A DNA stretch of 64,000 bases. It comes from Bacteroidia bacterium. Lineage in GTDB: Bacteria; Bacteroidota; Bacteroidia; NS11-12g; UBA955. This document shows positions 17,125 through 27,035 of the stretch, piece after piece. The position numbers were made by a program, and so were the translations under genes. The stretch covers positions 76,520 through 140,519 of the forward strand of contig JALOAG010000006.1 of the NCBI GenBank assembly GCA_023228875.1, given 5' to 3'. Numbering within the stretch: the stretch's first letter is position 1; each line of letters opens with the position of its first letter. A model generated the notes under the pieces. It made no database searches and was not told where the DNA came from. It saw only the letters and a program-made list of their open reading frames with translations.

Positions 17125-20115
17125 TTATTCCTCTAGTTTCTTTCTTTTAGTCATATCCATCATAATTGGCGTAGCAATAAAGATAGATGAATAAGTTCCA
17201 AAGGCAATACCAATAATAATAACAAATGAGAATCCTTTTAATGCTTCACCACCAAACAAGAACAGGATTATTACCAAAATTATTGTTGTGAATGAAGTAA
17301 GGAAAGTTCTACTTAGCGTACTGTTAATCGCTTGGTTAACTAATGTAGGAAAATCAGCAGAACGTCTTTGAGTTAAATATTCTCTTAACCTGTCAAATAC
17401 AACCACAGTATCGTTAATAGAATAACCAATGATAGTCAGTACCGCTGCTATAAATGTCTGGTCTATTTCAGTGCTAAAAGGAAGAATAGGACCAAACAGC
17501 GCATAGATAGAGAAGATTATCAAAACGTCATGTATTGTTGCAATAATAGCTCCCATACTATAGCTCCATTTTTTAAATCTAATGAAGATATACAAAGCCA
17601 TTCCAATCAATGAAATAATAATAATGATAGACGATTTTGCTCTGATAGAACTTGCTACAGTAGGTCCAATTTTACTGCTTGACAAGATACTCTTTTGAGT
17701 CAAACCATATTCAGATAATGCATTAACAAGGTCAGACTGAACTTTCTTGCTAATTTCCGGGTCGGTTGATTCGATCATGTAGGAAGTAACAATCTTATAA
17801 CGGTTATCAGAACCTAAAGTTTTTACTTCATTACTGCTACCCGGCAATTTCTTATCCAATACATCTTTTATCTTATAAGCAGCCACTTTTTGATCAATTT
17901 GAACTCTATATGACCAACCGCCTTTGAAATCAATACCGGAAGATAGGTTACCCATCGCCATTGCGATAATACCGGCAATAATTAACAAACCAGAGAATGC
18001 ATAACTTATCTTACGACTTTTAACAAAGTCAAAGTTCGAATTTTGTCCTATCGTACTGTAACTAAAAGCTATTTTATAATCGTTAGACTTTTCAAGTCTT
18101 CTATCTACTAACACTCTTGTAACAAGAATGGCAGTAAACAAAGAAGAAAGAATACCGATAATCAAGATTATAGCAAAACCATAAACAGGACCTGCTCCGG
18201 AAAACAACATGATAATACCCACCAAGAGTGTTGTAATATTACCGTCAAGAATAGAAGGCATTGCTGCTTTGTATCCATCATTGACAGCCGTTTTCAACAT
18301 TTTTCCTAATCGCAATTCTTCTTTAATTCTTTCAAAAATAAGAACGTTCGCATCAACTGCCATACCGATAGTCAGAATCAAACCTGCAATACCGGGCAAT
18401 GTTAGAGCTGCACCATAAGAAGCTAATATTCCAACGATGAAGAACATATTAAGCATAACTGCAATTGTTGCTACCCATCCTCCTCTTGCATAATACAACA
18501 TCATCACAAGCACAAGTGATAAAAATCCGATGATCAGAGAAACTATACCCTGCGTGATAGATTCTTGTCCTAAGGTTGGTCCTACAACATCCTCTGCTAC
18601 AATTCTTGCAGGAGCAGGCAATTTACCGGCCTTTAAAATATTAGAGAGGAATTGAGCTTCTTTTAAGTCGAAGCTTCCTGTAATGACAGACATTCCATTT
18701 GGAATTTCGGAGTTTACGGTTGGTGCTGTATATACTTTACCGTCAAGAACAACTGCAATAAAATCTTGATTTACGCTGGCTGCTTTTGTAATGAGTCTCC
18801 ACTCTCGCGCTCCAACATCATTCATCTTCATTGAGATTTCAATTTGTCCTGTTTGGCTTGTAGAAGGACGTGCATCAACAATGATATCGCCACCTAAAGC
18901 TGCCTTTCCTTGTTTATTTGGCTTTAGAAAATAGAAAGCATATATATCGCTATTTTTACCCAGAGGTTGCGCACCCCAAGCAAAGTGAATATTGCGTGGT
19001 AACACCTTGCGAACAACAGGATCATTAAACATCTCTTCTACCTTAGCCATGTTTTCCTTTGTTGCATATCCAACATAAGGACTGGTATATAATTGTCCTT
19101 CGTTGGTTACCGCAGGATATAAATATGTATAAAGCGGATTTTCTTGTTTAAACTTCTCTTCATTACTTAAAGAATCATTTGAAGCAACAGCGGTGGTGTC
19201 TTTATCTTTTTTACCAAAGAGTTCTCCTTCTGCATTCTCTGTATTGCTCTCATTATTATCAGTTTGAGCAATTGCTGTATCTTGATTTGAAGTAGAGTCA
19301 TCATCAGCAATACCATATTTAGCTTTCAACGCTTTGTTTGCTTCTTCTAAATATTTGAATCCTGCATACTGGTTTTTCTCGTTATTGCCATAAACTTCCC
19401 AAAATTCAAGTTTAGCAGATTCTTGCAACATTCTTCTAATCTGCTCAGGGTTATCTACTCCGGGAAGTTCCACAGAAATTCTTCCCCCATCTACTCTTTG
19501 AATATTTGGTTGAGAAACATTACTTTGGGAAATCCTTGTTTCAATTACATCAAGTGAACGATCAGAAGCTTGTGTAGTTTCAGTTTTAAGAAAATTAATA
19601 ACATCTCTGTCAGTTGAATTAAACTTTACTGACTCACTATTTTCTCTGGATGCAAATAAGGGAGCTAAACTTCTGTTTGGAGCAATTGCTTTAAAACTTT
19701 CTGCAAAATAGTCAACAAAATTTCCTTCTTTATCAATGGATTTTGCCCTTGCCTGTTCCAAAGCTGCAATCAAGTCTTTATCTTCAGCATTAGCACCGGC
19801 AAGTCCTTTTATCACATCTTCAGTAGAAACCTCTAAGATGATATTCATACCTCCGCGAAGATCAAGACCAAGATTTAATTCCTTTTCCTTACATTCTAAA
19901 TAGGTGTATGAAGTTATACCAATGTTATAAACGGTTTGATGACTGATTGAATCAATGTATTTTGTGTAAATATCATGATCTACTTTGCCATTAACGGTTG
20001 CATATTCTTTTCCTTTGTTTTCAACCCCTCTTGTAACAAACGTGAATGACAATTGGTAAATACAAACCAATGCCAAGATTGCGGTGAACCATATTATTGC
20101 GCCTTTATTTTTCAT
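17125..20115 (-). CDS. secDF: Protein translocase fusion SecDF
   Basis: A 996-residue fusion of SecD and SecF, the proton-driven motor that helps pull proteins across the inner membrane. The SecD half has the P1 head (LGLDLRGGMNIILEV) and a membrane block ending near AVDANVLIFERIKEE. The SecF half starts near residue 690 and has GIDFKGG and YSINDTVVVFDRLRE. An acidic, Asp/Ser/Asn-rich insert of about 55 residues lies in the SecD periplasmic part near residues 260-320; such low-complexity inserts occur in Bacteroidota. Fused SecDF is usual in this phylum. Confidence 0.94.
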   Translation of the reverse strand: MKNKGAIIWFTAILALVCIYQLSFTFVTRGVENKGKEYATVNGKVDHDIYTKYIDSISHQTVYNIGITSYTYLECKEKELNLGLDLRGGMNIILEVSTEDVIKGLAGANAEDKDLIAALEQARAKSIDKEGNFVDYFAESFKAIAPNRSLAPLFASRENSESVKFNSTDRDVINFLKTETTQASDRSLDVIETRISQSNVSQPNIQRVDGGRISVELPGVDNPEQIRRMLQESAKLEFWEVYGNNEKNQYAGFKYLEEANKALKAKYGIADDDSTSNQDTAIAQTDNNESNTENAEGELFGKKDKDTTAVASNDSLSNEEKFKQENPLYTYLYPAVTNEGQLYTSPYVGYATKENMAKVEEMFNDPVVRKVLPRNIHFAWGAQPLGKNSDIYAFYFLKPNKQGKAALGGDIIVDARPSTSQTGQIEISMKMNDVGAREWRLITKAASVNQDFIAVVLDGKVYTAPTVNSEIPNGMSVITGSFDLKEAQFLSNILKAGKLPAPARIVAEDVVGPTLGQESITQGIVSLIIGFLSLVLVMMLYYARGGWVATIAVMLNMFFIVGILASYGAALTLPGIAGLILTIGMAVDANVLIFERIKEELRLGKMLKTAVNDGYKAAMPSILDGNITTLLVGIIMLFSGAGPVYGFAIILIIGILSSLFTAILVTRVLVDRRLEKSNDYKIAFSYSTIGQNSNFDFVKSRKISYAFSGLLIIAGIIAMAMGNLSSGIDFKGGWSYRVQIDQKVAAYKIKDVLDKKLPGSSNEVKTLGSDNRYKIVTSYMIESTDPEISKKVQSDLVNALSEYGLTQKSILSSSKIGPTVASSIRAKSSIIIIISLIGMALYIFIRFKKWSYSMGAIIATIHDVLIIFSIYALFGPILPFSTEIDQTFIAAVLTIIGYSINDTVVVFDRLREYLTQRRSADFPTLVNQAINSTLSRTFLTSFTTIILVIILFLFGGEALKGFSFVIIIGIAFGTYSSIFIATPIMMDMTKRKKLEE

Positions 20116-20255
20116 CTTTTAGAAATACTATTTTTATCTTTTAAAACGGTGGGCGAAAATAAACATAAATTTCAACCCACGAAATATTTTCGGAAGGAAT
20201 TAGAAAGTTTATAATTGAAATCTGGGTTTCTGTTGTATTACAGGAGCCTTACATC

Positions 20256-21377
20256 TTAATAGTTATTCAGCATCATTGGCATGATGAGCATCAAAATGTC
20301 TTCATTTGGCTCATTTTCATTTGGAACAACCAACCCTGCTCTACTTGGTGAAGACAATTTGATTTGCACCTCCGGACTTTCAAGGTTTGACAGCAGTTCA
20401 CTTAGAAACTTAGAATTAAAACCGATTTCTATATCATCTCCTTCGTATTCACAAGTCAATGTTTCGCTTGCTTTACTGGCCTTTTCTATATCTTCTGCCA
20501 TTGTGCTGAGCTGACTTCCAACAATCTTGAGTCGAATCTGATGTGTGTGTTGATTTGCAAAAATTGCTGTTCTACGCACTGCATTTAATATTTCTTGGCG
20601 TGCAATAGTTAAAATGTTTGCATTATCTTGTGGTATCACCATCCTATAGTCTGGAAACTTCTCATCCATTATACGAGTAGTCAACACAAGAGTTCCGCAT
20701 GTAAATCTTACATTTGAATCACTGATATCTATTGTAACAGGGGTTTCGTCATTTGGCAAACTTGACTTGAGCAGGTTTAAAGATTTCTTAGGTAAAATAA
20801 AACTATACTCAAATCCAGGCTTCACTTCGGTTGTGGTAAATCTAACTAATCTGTTAGCATCAGTAGCTACAAGGTTTAGACTATTTGCTGCAACTTCAAA
20901 GAACACACCTGTCAATGCAAGTCTAAGATCGTCATTACTGGTTGCAAATAAAGTTTTATTAATACCACGAATAAGAATATTTGCAGGCATTACAAAACTG
21001 TTTTTAACCTCAATTTCAGGAGTGATTGGGAATTCTTCTGCCGCTTCCCCCGGTAATTCATAGCGACCGGTTGAAGTGCTTAACTCAATTCCATTATTTT
21101 CGGTATGCACAGTGAAGTTTAATGTTTTATCACTTAATTCACGCAAGAGGTCTATAGTTTCTTTAGCCCGTAAACAAATTTTAACATCTTCTGATGATTG
21201 CACCTCTATTTCCTCTTGCATAAAGGTCTCAAGGTCTGTGGTTGTTATTGACAATTTTCCATTGGTTAAATTGAAATGAAAATTCTCAATAGCAGGAATA
21301 ACCGGTTTAGATAAGATTGCTCCATTTACAGCCTGTAGCTTTTGCAACATGGCACTTGAAAGTACAATAAATTTCAT
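20256..21377 (-). CDS. dnaN: DNA polymerase III beta subunit (sliding clamp)
   Basis: The 373-residue protein is the normal length for the ring clamp that tethers the replicative polymerase. The N-terminus (MKFIVLSSAMLQKLQAVNGAI), the middle NDDLRLALTGVFFE and the C-terminal IMPMML are typical of the three-domain fold. It is not next to dnaA. A TAGGTTTG promoter box lies 36 nt upstream. Confidence 0.94.
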   Translation of the reverse strand: MKFIVLSSAMLQKLQAVNGAILSKPVIPAIENFHFNLTNGKLSITTTDLETFMQEEIEVQSSEDVKICLRAKETIDLLRELSDKTLNFTVHTENNGIELSTSTGRYELPGEAAEEFPITPEIEVKNSFVMPANILIRGINKTLFATSNDDLRLALTGVFFEVAANSLNLVATDANRLVRFTTTEVKPGFEYSFILPKKSLNLLKSSLPNDETPVTIDISDSNVRFTCGTLVLTTRIMDEKFPDYRMVIPQDNANILTIARQEILNAVRRTAIFANQHTHQIRLKIVGSQLSTMAEDIEKASKASETLTCEYEGDDIEIGFNSKFLSELLSNLESPEVQIKLSSPSRAGLVVPNENEPNEDILMLIMPMMLNNY

Positions 21378-21413
21378 ATATAATTAGTTTTTCAACGATT
21401 TTTAATCAATGTG

Positions 21414-21421
21414 CAAACCTA
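21414..21421 (-). promoter_or_regulatory. -7 promoter box TAGGTTTG for dnaN
   Basis: A TAnnTTTG match on the minus strand, 36 nt upstream of the dnaN ATG. Confidence 0.45.
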
Positions 21422-21490
21422 TCATAATTTGAATAGCTGAACGAGTATCCAATACAAACACTTATTCACATTTTCTGCCATACGAGTTTG

Positions 21491-22516
21491 CTAAAAAAGC
21501 GTGTCTGAGTTATTGTTCTTCACAATGCCAAGATGCTTGTATGCGTTGACTGTTGCCTCTCTACCACGTGGAGTTCTGGCCAAAAAGCCTTGCATAATTA
21601 AGAATGGCTCATAAACCTCTTCTATTGTTCCCGCGTCTTCACCCACTGCTGTTGCAATTGTTGTCAAACCAACGGGTCCTCCTTTGAATTTTTGGATTAT
21701 GGTACTCAATATTTTATTATCCATTTCATCCAATCCAAAATCATCTACATTTAATGCCTTCAGCGCTATTTCGGCTATTTTAACTGTAATTTTACCATCC
21801 CCTTTGATTTGTGCAAAATCTCGGGTTCTTCTGAGCAAAGCATTGGCTACACGCGGAGTACCTCTGCTCCTTTTGGCAATTTCAACTGCTGCATCTTTCT
21901 CTATAGTCACTTTCAATAAATGAGCTGAACGCAATATTATCTTAGTAAGTAATTCCGCATCATAGTATTCCAATCTGGAAGTTATTCCGAATCTGGCTCG
22001 AAGTGGTGACGTAAGTAACCCGGAACGGGTAGTTGCTCCTATGAGGGTGAAAGGTTCTATTGAAATTTGAACTGAACGTGCACTTGGACCACTATCTAAC
22101 ATTATATCAATTCTAAAATCCTCCATTGCCGAGTATAAATATTCCTCTACAACCGGGCTCAATCTATGAATTTCATCTATAAATAGTACATCGCCCTTTT
22201 CTAAATTGGTTAATAATCCTGCTAAATCACCCGGTTTTTCTAAAACAGGACCGGATGTAACTTTTAAATTGGTTCCCAACTCTTTTGAAATAATATGGGC
22301 TAATGTAGTCTTACCCAGTCCGGGAGGTCCATGCAACAAAACATGGTCTAAAGCCTCTCCTCTTTGTTTTGCTGCACCGACAAACACTTCAAGATTAGCA
22401 ATAGTGGCTGTCTGCCCTGTAAAATCAGAAAAACTAAGGGGGCGCAATGCTTTCTCTGCTTCAATCTCTGCCGCATTCATTAACTCATTGTCCGGTCTTA
22501 AAAAAGGATTTGACAT
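21491..22516 (-). CDS. ruvB: Holliday junction branch migration DNA helicase RuvB
   Basis: The 341-residue AAA+ motor has Walker A HGPPGLGKTTLAH, Walker B DVLFIDEIHRL, sensor IGATTRSGLLTSPLRARFG and the C-terminal winged helix (TPRGREATVNAYKHLG). With RuvA it drives branch migration of recombination intermediates. Only a -7 box sits between it and the divergent gene. Confidence 0.96.
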   Translation of the reverse strand: MSNPFLRPDNELMNAAEIEAEKALRPLSFSDFTGQTATIANLEVFVGAAKQRGEALDHVLLHGPPGLGKTTLAHIISKELGTNLKVTSGPVLEKPGDLAGLLTNLEKGDVLFIDEIHRLSPVVEEYLYSAMEDFRIDIMLDSGPSARSVQISIEPFTLIGATTRSGLLTSPLRARFGITSRLEYYDAELLTKIILRSAHLLKVTIEKDAAVEIAKRSRGTPRVANALLRRTRDFAQIKGDGKITVKIAEIALKALNVDDFGLDEMDNKILSTIIQKFKGGPVGLTTIATAVGEDAGTIEEVYEPFLIMQGFLARTPRGREATVNAYKHLGIVKNNNSDTLF

Positions 22517-22523
22517 TTGGTTT

Positions 22524-22531
22524 CAAAATTA
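22524..22531 (-). promoter_or_regulatory. -7 promoter box TAATTTTG for ruvB
   Basis: A TAnnTTTG match 7 nt before the ruvB ATG. Confidence 0.5.
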
Positions 22532-22590
22532 GTTTTTAAATCATAAGAACTTATGGGATTTATACACGATTTTTCCTAGTGTGTTTTGTA

Positions 22591-22598
22591 TAATTTTG
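22591..22598 (+). promoter_or_regulatory. -7 promoter box TAATTTTG
   Basis: A TAnnTTTG match 9 nt before the ATG at 22608. It excludes an upstream in-frame start at 22581, which would place the box inside the coding region. Confidence 0.5.
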
Positions 22599-22607
22599 CT
22601 GCCTTCA

Positions 22608-23135
22608 ATGGAACTTTATTTTCACTCATTAACTAATTTGGCAGAAGCGCGTTTTGCAGCAGCAGCCCATCCTAAATTTTTAGGATTTTGTTTCTCTCCT
22701 CACTCACCCAATGCAATACACCCTATTGAGTTTGTTCAAATTCGGGTTTGGCTTTCAGGCGGTGTCATAGTTGGACAATTTTTATATGAATCAGAAAGCG
22801 AAATAAACAAACTGCTTGACAGTTTGCGTATTGAATGGATTGAAATTCCCGCTGACCATCCCGATATTGAAACGCTGAGTCAACATTACAAACTTATTAC
22901 ATTTAAAGGTATGCACCCTTTAGCGCAATTTTCACGTGCAAAAGACATTCAATCTATTGACCATTGTGTCGCAAATACATTTTACGCCCTTGAAAACTAT
23001 GTAAATATTGCCGATACAATTCAACAAAAGAAACCTTATGGCATCGCACTTTCAGGCAAAAAAATAGATACCGAGGTAGGAATGACTGACTTATCTCATT
23101 GGATGGATATTATGGAAGAATTGGATTTTCATTAA
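22608..23135 (+). CDS. Uncharacterised protein, faintly TrpF-like
   Basis: About 175 residues, no signal peptide. The pattern AAHPKFLGFCFSPHSPNAI near the N-terminus and a C-terminal GIALSGKKIDTEVG followed by DLSHWMDIMEELD recall phosphoribosylanthranilate isomerase-like TIM barrels, but the key catalytic cysteine/aspartate context is not clear, so no function is claimed. It is 9 nt upstream of the EamA transporter gene and probably co-transcribed with it. Confidence 0.5.
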   Translation: MELYFHSLTNLAEARFAAAAHPKFLGFCFSPHSPNAIHPIEFVQIRVWLSGGVIVGQFLYESESEINKLLDSLRIEWIEIPADHPDIETLSQHYKLITFKGMHPLAQFSRAKDIQSIDHCVANTFYALENYVNIADTIQQKKPYGIALSGKKIDTEVGMTDLSHWMDIMEELDFH

Positions 23136-23144
23136 GGATTATCA

Positions 23145-24050
23145 ATGTCTAAGAATCCGTATATCGCACTACACACCTCTGTTTTCCTCTTTGGTTTCAC
23201 ACCCATTCTTGGCAAATTATTGTCATTAAATGCTTATAGCTTAGTATGGTGGCGAATGTGTATAGCATCTTTAATCTTTCTTGTGTTTCCTAAATTTTTT
23301 GAACAACTTAAATCCCTAAATAGGAAACAGCTAATTTTATTCATTGGAATTGGATTTTTAGTTGCATTACACTGGATAACATTTTATGGTTCAATTAAAG
23401 TTGCAAACAGTGCATCTCTTACGCTTGCATGCTTTGGATTAACTGCAACTTTTACATCGTTCTTGGAACCTTTCATTAATCGTCAAAAAGTAATTCTGTC
23501 AGATATCGTATTAGGGCTCCTTGCGTTTGGAGGGATTCTCTTTATTTTTCTTTCATCAGCGCACACATCAATTCCTGCTGAAAAGTTCAGCATAGCTCTT
23601 GGGCTGGGCATTTTCTCAAGTTCTATTGCTGCATTTTTTTCGAGCCTCAATGCCAAGTTTATTAAATCTGCTCAACCGGTTCCGGTTACCTTTGTCGAAT
23701 TGTCAAGTGGTTTTATGTTCCTTTCATTATTTTTCATGCTCATTTCTCCTGCTTCTTTTGAATGGCTTAACAATGAAAGCGACTTTATATGGATGCTACT
23801 ACTGACTATATTTTGTACTAACATTGCGTTTGCGCTTAATCTTCAAGCAATGAAAAAGATTAGTGCTTTTATTGCTAACATCACTATAAACCTTGAACCG
23901 GTATATGGAATCTTATGGGCGGTCATAATTTTCAGTGAAAATCGAATGCTGAACTCTCATTTCTATTTGGGTGCTGTGGTTATATTATTTACCGTGCTAT
24001 TACACAGTTTTCTCAAAAGAAAGAAACTTTTTAGTAAGCAATTAGAGTAG
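23145..24050 (+). CDS. EamA/DMT family transporter
   Basis: The 301-residue protein has ten hydrophobic segments in two repeated EamA halves, as in RhaT/YdcZ-like drug/metabolite transporters of the inner membrane. WWRMCIASLIFL in the first half and NITINLEPVYGILWAVIIFSE in the second are typical. The substrate is unknown. It follows the TrpF-like gene closely. Confidence 0.85.
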   Translation: MSKNPYIALHTSVFLFGFTPILGKLLSLNAYSLVWWRMCIASLIFLVFPKFFEQLKSLNRKQLILFIGIGFLVALHWITFYGSIKVANSASLTLACFGLTATFTSFLEPFINRQKVILSDIVLGLLAFGGILFIFLSSAHTSIPAEKFSIALGLGIFSSSIAAFFSSLNAKFIKSAQPVPVTFVELSSGFMFLSLFFMLISPASFEWLNNESDFIWMLLLTIFCTNIAFALNLQAMKKISAFIANITINLEPVYGILWAVIIFSENRMLNSHFYLGAVVILFTVLLHSFLKRKKLFSKQLE

Positions 24051-24098
24051 GACTTGAGTCCCTTGTTTTAAATAACTCAAATCAAAGGCGTAAGACAT

Positions 24099-25775
24099 TT
24101 ACATCTTCACCATTTTGAATGTTTGGAATCCGCTTAATCCGTCTGTGCATCGAATAAAATAGAACCCGGGAACCACGATTGAAGATAGTTCAAACTTCTC
24201 TCCTGCTCCCACCTTAAACTTTTCTTGTTCACGCATATCTACAGAATAGACAACACATTCTATCTGTTTTGAATGAGTATTATGAATTATGAAATTGTTG
24301 TCGGAAGGATTTGGATAAATGTTTACAAAAGCATGTTCCGACTGAATATTAGGAACGGATATAGGATATTTAGGTCGCATTGTATCCATAACGGCTACTC
24401 CAAAGTCTCCATCCCACTTGGGTTGAATCCTGATATCTTCTAAGAACCAATAATTGTTTGAATTTAAAGAATGCCAGAACACAAAGCGAGGAGGTGATAA
24501 AGACATATCAAAACGTCCTCCCACATGAGTATATGCCTTATTGAATGTTTTTGAATTTTGATCAAACAACATAATCTTGTGTGCGTGAGAATAGGTACTG
24601 TCAAAGTCAATACGGTCAAAGGTATAAGTTCTGCCACCGGAATATAGATATGCATATACGTTCATATCTTTATCATATTCGAGCCATATAGTTTGTGTTA
24701 GACCCGGAAAGGGACATTGCTGAGTGGTGTCATAGTGCGCGGATTTAAAGTTCCCGTTTTTGTCAAATCGGATAATACTTGCCTTTGTAACAAATGAACT
24801 TGCATCTTTATAAAACGGTATAACATGTCCGGCTATAGTCAGGTCTTGAGCATGTCTGATCGCCCAAAATACATTTCCTTCTCTGTCCACTTTGAGAACT
24901 TTATTTTCCTGAATATCATTATCTCTATTGTTCTCCACTACATGGGTCCAAAGTCGTTTGTAACCTGTACCATCTCGGGTTACTTTCGATACAACCCATT
25001 TATATTTCCCTTCATTTGAAGCATAAATGACTGTGTCAAGAATAATGAGACTATCCTTGGGTTTGAAACTGGTAGTAGGGGGTTTAACGAAAGAAAAATA
25101 TCCGTTTGTATCCATATCAATGGTAGAAGAATTTCCCCCGGGAATGGGATAATGAGCCACAATTTTAAATGTACTGTCAAGAACCATAGGTCTGAGATTG
25201 TATGATGACATTAACAATCCAAAGTTATAATATCTCTCAACAGAAAAATTAGCTAATTCTACTTGTCCTAATGTTGCATTAAATAGCTTAACTACATTAC
25301 CGGTTGAGTCAAACTTACCCATAAAAATATAGGGTCTATTAGGAATATCAAAGATTTCTCTGAAGCCATTATTCAATACTATGGAGTCTCTTGCTACACA
25401 GCTAAAATATAAACTGTTATCTGCACCGGACATAAGAATACCCATCCCAAATCCACTAACAGTGTTTTTTTCATCATAAGTAAACTCCCACCGAAGCTTC
25501 CCCGTTTGGTCAAAAGCAAAAACACAGGTGGCTTTGAAACGTTTATCAATTTTAAAGTTATCTAATTCCAAGGAATCAAAGGGACCTATATATCTGACAA
25601 ACATCCACCCGTTTTCGTTTATAAACGTGTGCTTTATAGAAAGCGGATCCGGGTTTGTAAATTTAACCGCTAATCTTTTATAGTATTGCAATTTAAGCGG
25701 CTCCTGAGCTTTTGATGATTGCGCTAATACTAAGCATGCAAAAAGCATGAATGATAATCGTAGTATTTTTTTCAT
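24099..25775 (-). CDS. Secreted protein with T9SS C-terminal sorting domain
   Basis: 558 residues with a signal peptide (MKKILRLSFMLFACLVLAQSSKAQ). The body looks like a beta-propeller-type repeat protein: repeated Tyr/Phe-Asp-containing strands such as FDQTGKLRW and KVDREGNVFWAIR. The end (VNIYPNPSDNNFIIHNTHS to GFQTFKMVKM) is a Por/T9SS sorting domain. Function unknown. It lies 31 nt downstream of the cysteine-rich gene on the same strand, likely an operon. Confidence 0.8.
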   Translation of the reverse strand: MKKILRLSFMLFACLVLAQSSKAQEPLKLQYYKRLAVKFTNPDPLSIKHTFINENGWMFVRYIGPFDSLELDNFKIDKRFKATCVFAFDQTGKLRWEFTYDEKNTVSGFGMGILMSGADNSLYFSCVARDSIVLNNGFREIFDIPNRPYIFMGKFDSTGNVVKLFNATLGQVELANFSVERYYNFGLLMSSYNLRPMVLDSTFKIVAHYPIPGGNSSTIDMDTNGYFSFVKPPTTSFKPKDSLIILDTVIYASNEGKYKWVVSKVTRDGTGYKRLWTHVVENNRDNDIQENKVLKVDREGNVFWAIRHAQDLTIAGHVIPFYKDASSFVTKASIIRFDKNGNFKSAHYDTTQQCPFPGLTQTIWLEYDKDMNVYAYLYSGGRTYTFDRIDFDSTYSHAHKIMLFDQNSKTFNKAYTHVGGRFDMSLSPPRFVFWHSLNSNNYWFLEDIRIQPKWDGDFGVAVMDTMRPKYPISVPNIQSEHAFVNIYPNPSDNNFIIHNTHSKQIECVVYSVDMREQEKFKVGAGEKFELSSIVVPGFYFIRCTDGLSGFQTFKMVKM

Positions 25776-25806
25776 AATAATATCTGTTTTGATTTGTTTT
25801 AATTAT

Positions 25807-26445
25807 TTATTGATTCGGATTCGGACAGGGTTGATAGTATGGTGAATGAGCCGGTCGCAAAAAAGTTTCCGAAGTTTGCCAATTGATTTCAGCAACTCCG
25901 CATCCACAACTTTGACAATTTATTGCTTGAATACTATCACAGCAAATTACTGTATTAACATCATACGTATAATTACAAAATTCTTTTTGGTAATTTGCAT
26001 TTCGCCAGTCATACGCACGAGTATTTGGAATAGGGCTGACATTAGTAATCTTGTCACGTGTTTCCAAATATTTAAAGGCAGAATCTCTTGTGCCTCCAAT
26101 CATAGGGCAAAGTGTGTCATCAAGAAACCCACAAAATCCGCATCCAGCAATTTTTTGTGAACTACCCGGTTGTCCCCAACAACCACAATCAGTTGGACAA
26201 CTAACATCTTCTATAAAAGGATGGTGATGATAGCTGTAACCACAATCGCAAGTAAATCCAACAACAAGTCTATAGGGACAATCTATTTCTGATGAATGAG
26301 ACCAAGTACAAGTTTGAGCCCTTAGACTCTCAATATTAATGAATATAAAACCCAAGGAAATAAATAATAGAATTATCTTCCTGAATTTCAAATAATTATC
26401 AGAGCGAGTACCATTAAAACACTGCGCTTGAAAATCCTTTTTCAT
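25807..26445 (-). CDS. Cysteine-rich exported protein of unknown function
   Basis: The 212-residue product has a hydrophobic N-terminal region near residues 25-42 and then an unusually cysteine-rich secreted part (more than 15 cysteines, with CGCW, CGFCGF and CQSCGCG clusters). I do not recognise a family. Disulphide-bonded surface protein is an inference. A clear TATCTTTG box 22 nt upstream marks this as the first gene of a two-gene unit with the T9SS-sorted protein. Confidence 0.6.
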   Translation of the reverse strand: MKKDFQAQCFNGTRSDNYLKFRKIILLFISLGFIFINIESLRAQTCTWSHSSEIDCPYRLVVGFTCDCGYSYHHHPFIEDVSCPTDCGCWGQPGSSQKIAGCGFCGFLDDTLCPMIGGTRDSAFKYLETRDKITNVSPIPNTRAYDWRNANYQKEFCNYTYDVNTVICCDSIQAINCQSCGCGVAEINWQTSETFLRPAHSPYYQPCPNPNQ

Positions 26446-26467
26446 AATTAAACTATATTTGTTTGGG

Positions 26468-26475
26468 CAAAGATA
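26468..26475 (-). promoter_or_regulatory. -7 promoter box TATCTTTG
   Basis: A TAnnTTTG match 22 nt before the ATG of the cysteine-rich protein gene. Confidence 0.55.
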
Positions 26476-26600
26476 ATAAAATTATAAAGGCAAATACAAG
26501 TCTTGAATTGATAAAGAACCATAAAAGTAATGATAATTTTTAATTCACGCCATTCCTAACACTACTACTGCGAGATTCTTAACCCTAAATAGTTTTTCCC

Positions 26601-26608
26601 TAATTTTG
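26601..26608 (+). promoter_or_regulatory. -7 promoter box TAATTTTG
   Basis: A TAnnTTTG match 20 nt before the pterin dehydratase ATG. Confidence 0.5.
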
Positions 26609-26628
26609 CCTCTTTCATAACTAAACCG

Positions 26629-26880
26629 ATGACACCAACACAATACTGGCAAGAAACTGAGAAAGGACTATACCGGAAGTTTTTGTTTAAGGACTTTACC
26701 GAAGCTTTTGGTTTTATGAGTAAAGTAGCTATCCTGGCTGAAAAGTATGACCACCACCCTACTTGGACAAATACAAATAACAAAGTGGAAATTTGGCTAA
26801 TAACACATGATATGGGCAATACAATCTCATTGAAAGACATTGATTTTGCAAAGCAAATCAACGAGATGTTTACTTCATAA
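26629..26880 (+). CDS. phhB: 4a-hydroxytetrahydrobiopterin dehydratase (pterin-4a-carbinolamine dehydratase)
   Basis: The 83-residue protein has the compact family length and the catalytic AEKYDHHPTW signature near residues 37-46, where the paired histidines act on 4a-hydroxypterin. It recycles the tetrahydropterin cofactor of aromatic amino-acid hydroxylases. No hydroxylase gene is adjacent; a QueD/PTPS-type gene lies 2 kb downstream. A frame on the opposite strand over the same region is a shadow. Confidence 0.9.
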   Translation: MTPTQYWQETEKGLYRKFLFKDFTEAFGFMSKVAILAEKYDHHPTWTNTNNKVEIWLITHDMGNTISLKDIDFAKQINEMFTS

Positions 26881-26963
26881 CACCTCAATACTCATTTCAT
26901 CTACCTGAACTGTTAATAAAAGGCTATACGCTATAAAGTTTATCGTAACTCGGTAGTAAAAAC

Positions 26964-26977
26964 ATGACATTTGTCAT
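26964..26977 (+). promoter_or_regulatory. Inverted repeat ATGACA-TT-TGTCAT, candidate operator
   Basis: A perfect 6-bp dyad lies about 25-35 nt upstream of the TACCTTTG box of the MbnP-like gene, at the -33 position. This suggests a dimeric regulator controlling the mbnP-mbnH-like pair, possibly in response to copper. The regulator is not identified. Confidence 0.4.
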
Positions 26978-26999
26978 TGTTTAGCATAAGGCTATGAAC

Positions 27000-27007
27000 T
27001 ACCTTTG
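27000..27007 (+). promoter_or_regulatory. -7 promoter box TACCTTTG
   Basis: A TAnnTTTG match 28 nt before the chosen ATG at 27036. An upstream ATG at 26994 would overlap it, so the downstream start is preferred. Confidence 0.5.
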
Positions 27008-27035
27008 CTTATATAACCTTATCTACTTTCATATC

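Noticed and set aside
26565..26888. A 107-codon frame on the minus strand over the pterin dehydratase gene
   Set aside because: The plus-strand frame has the catalytic HHP motif and a promoter box; the opposite frame is a shadow.
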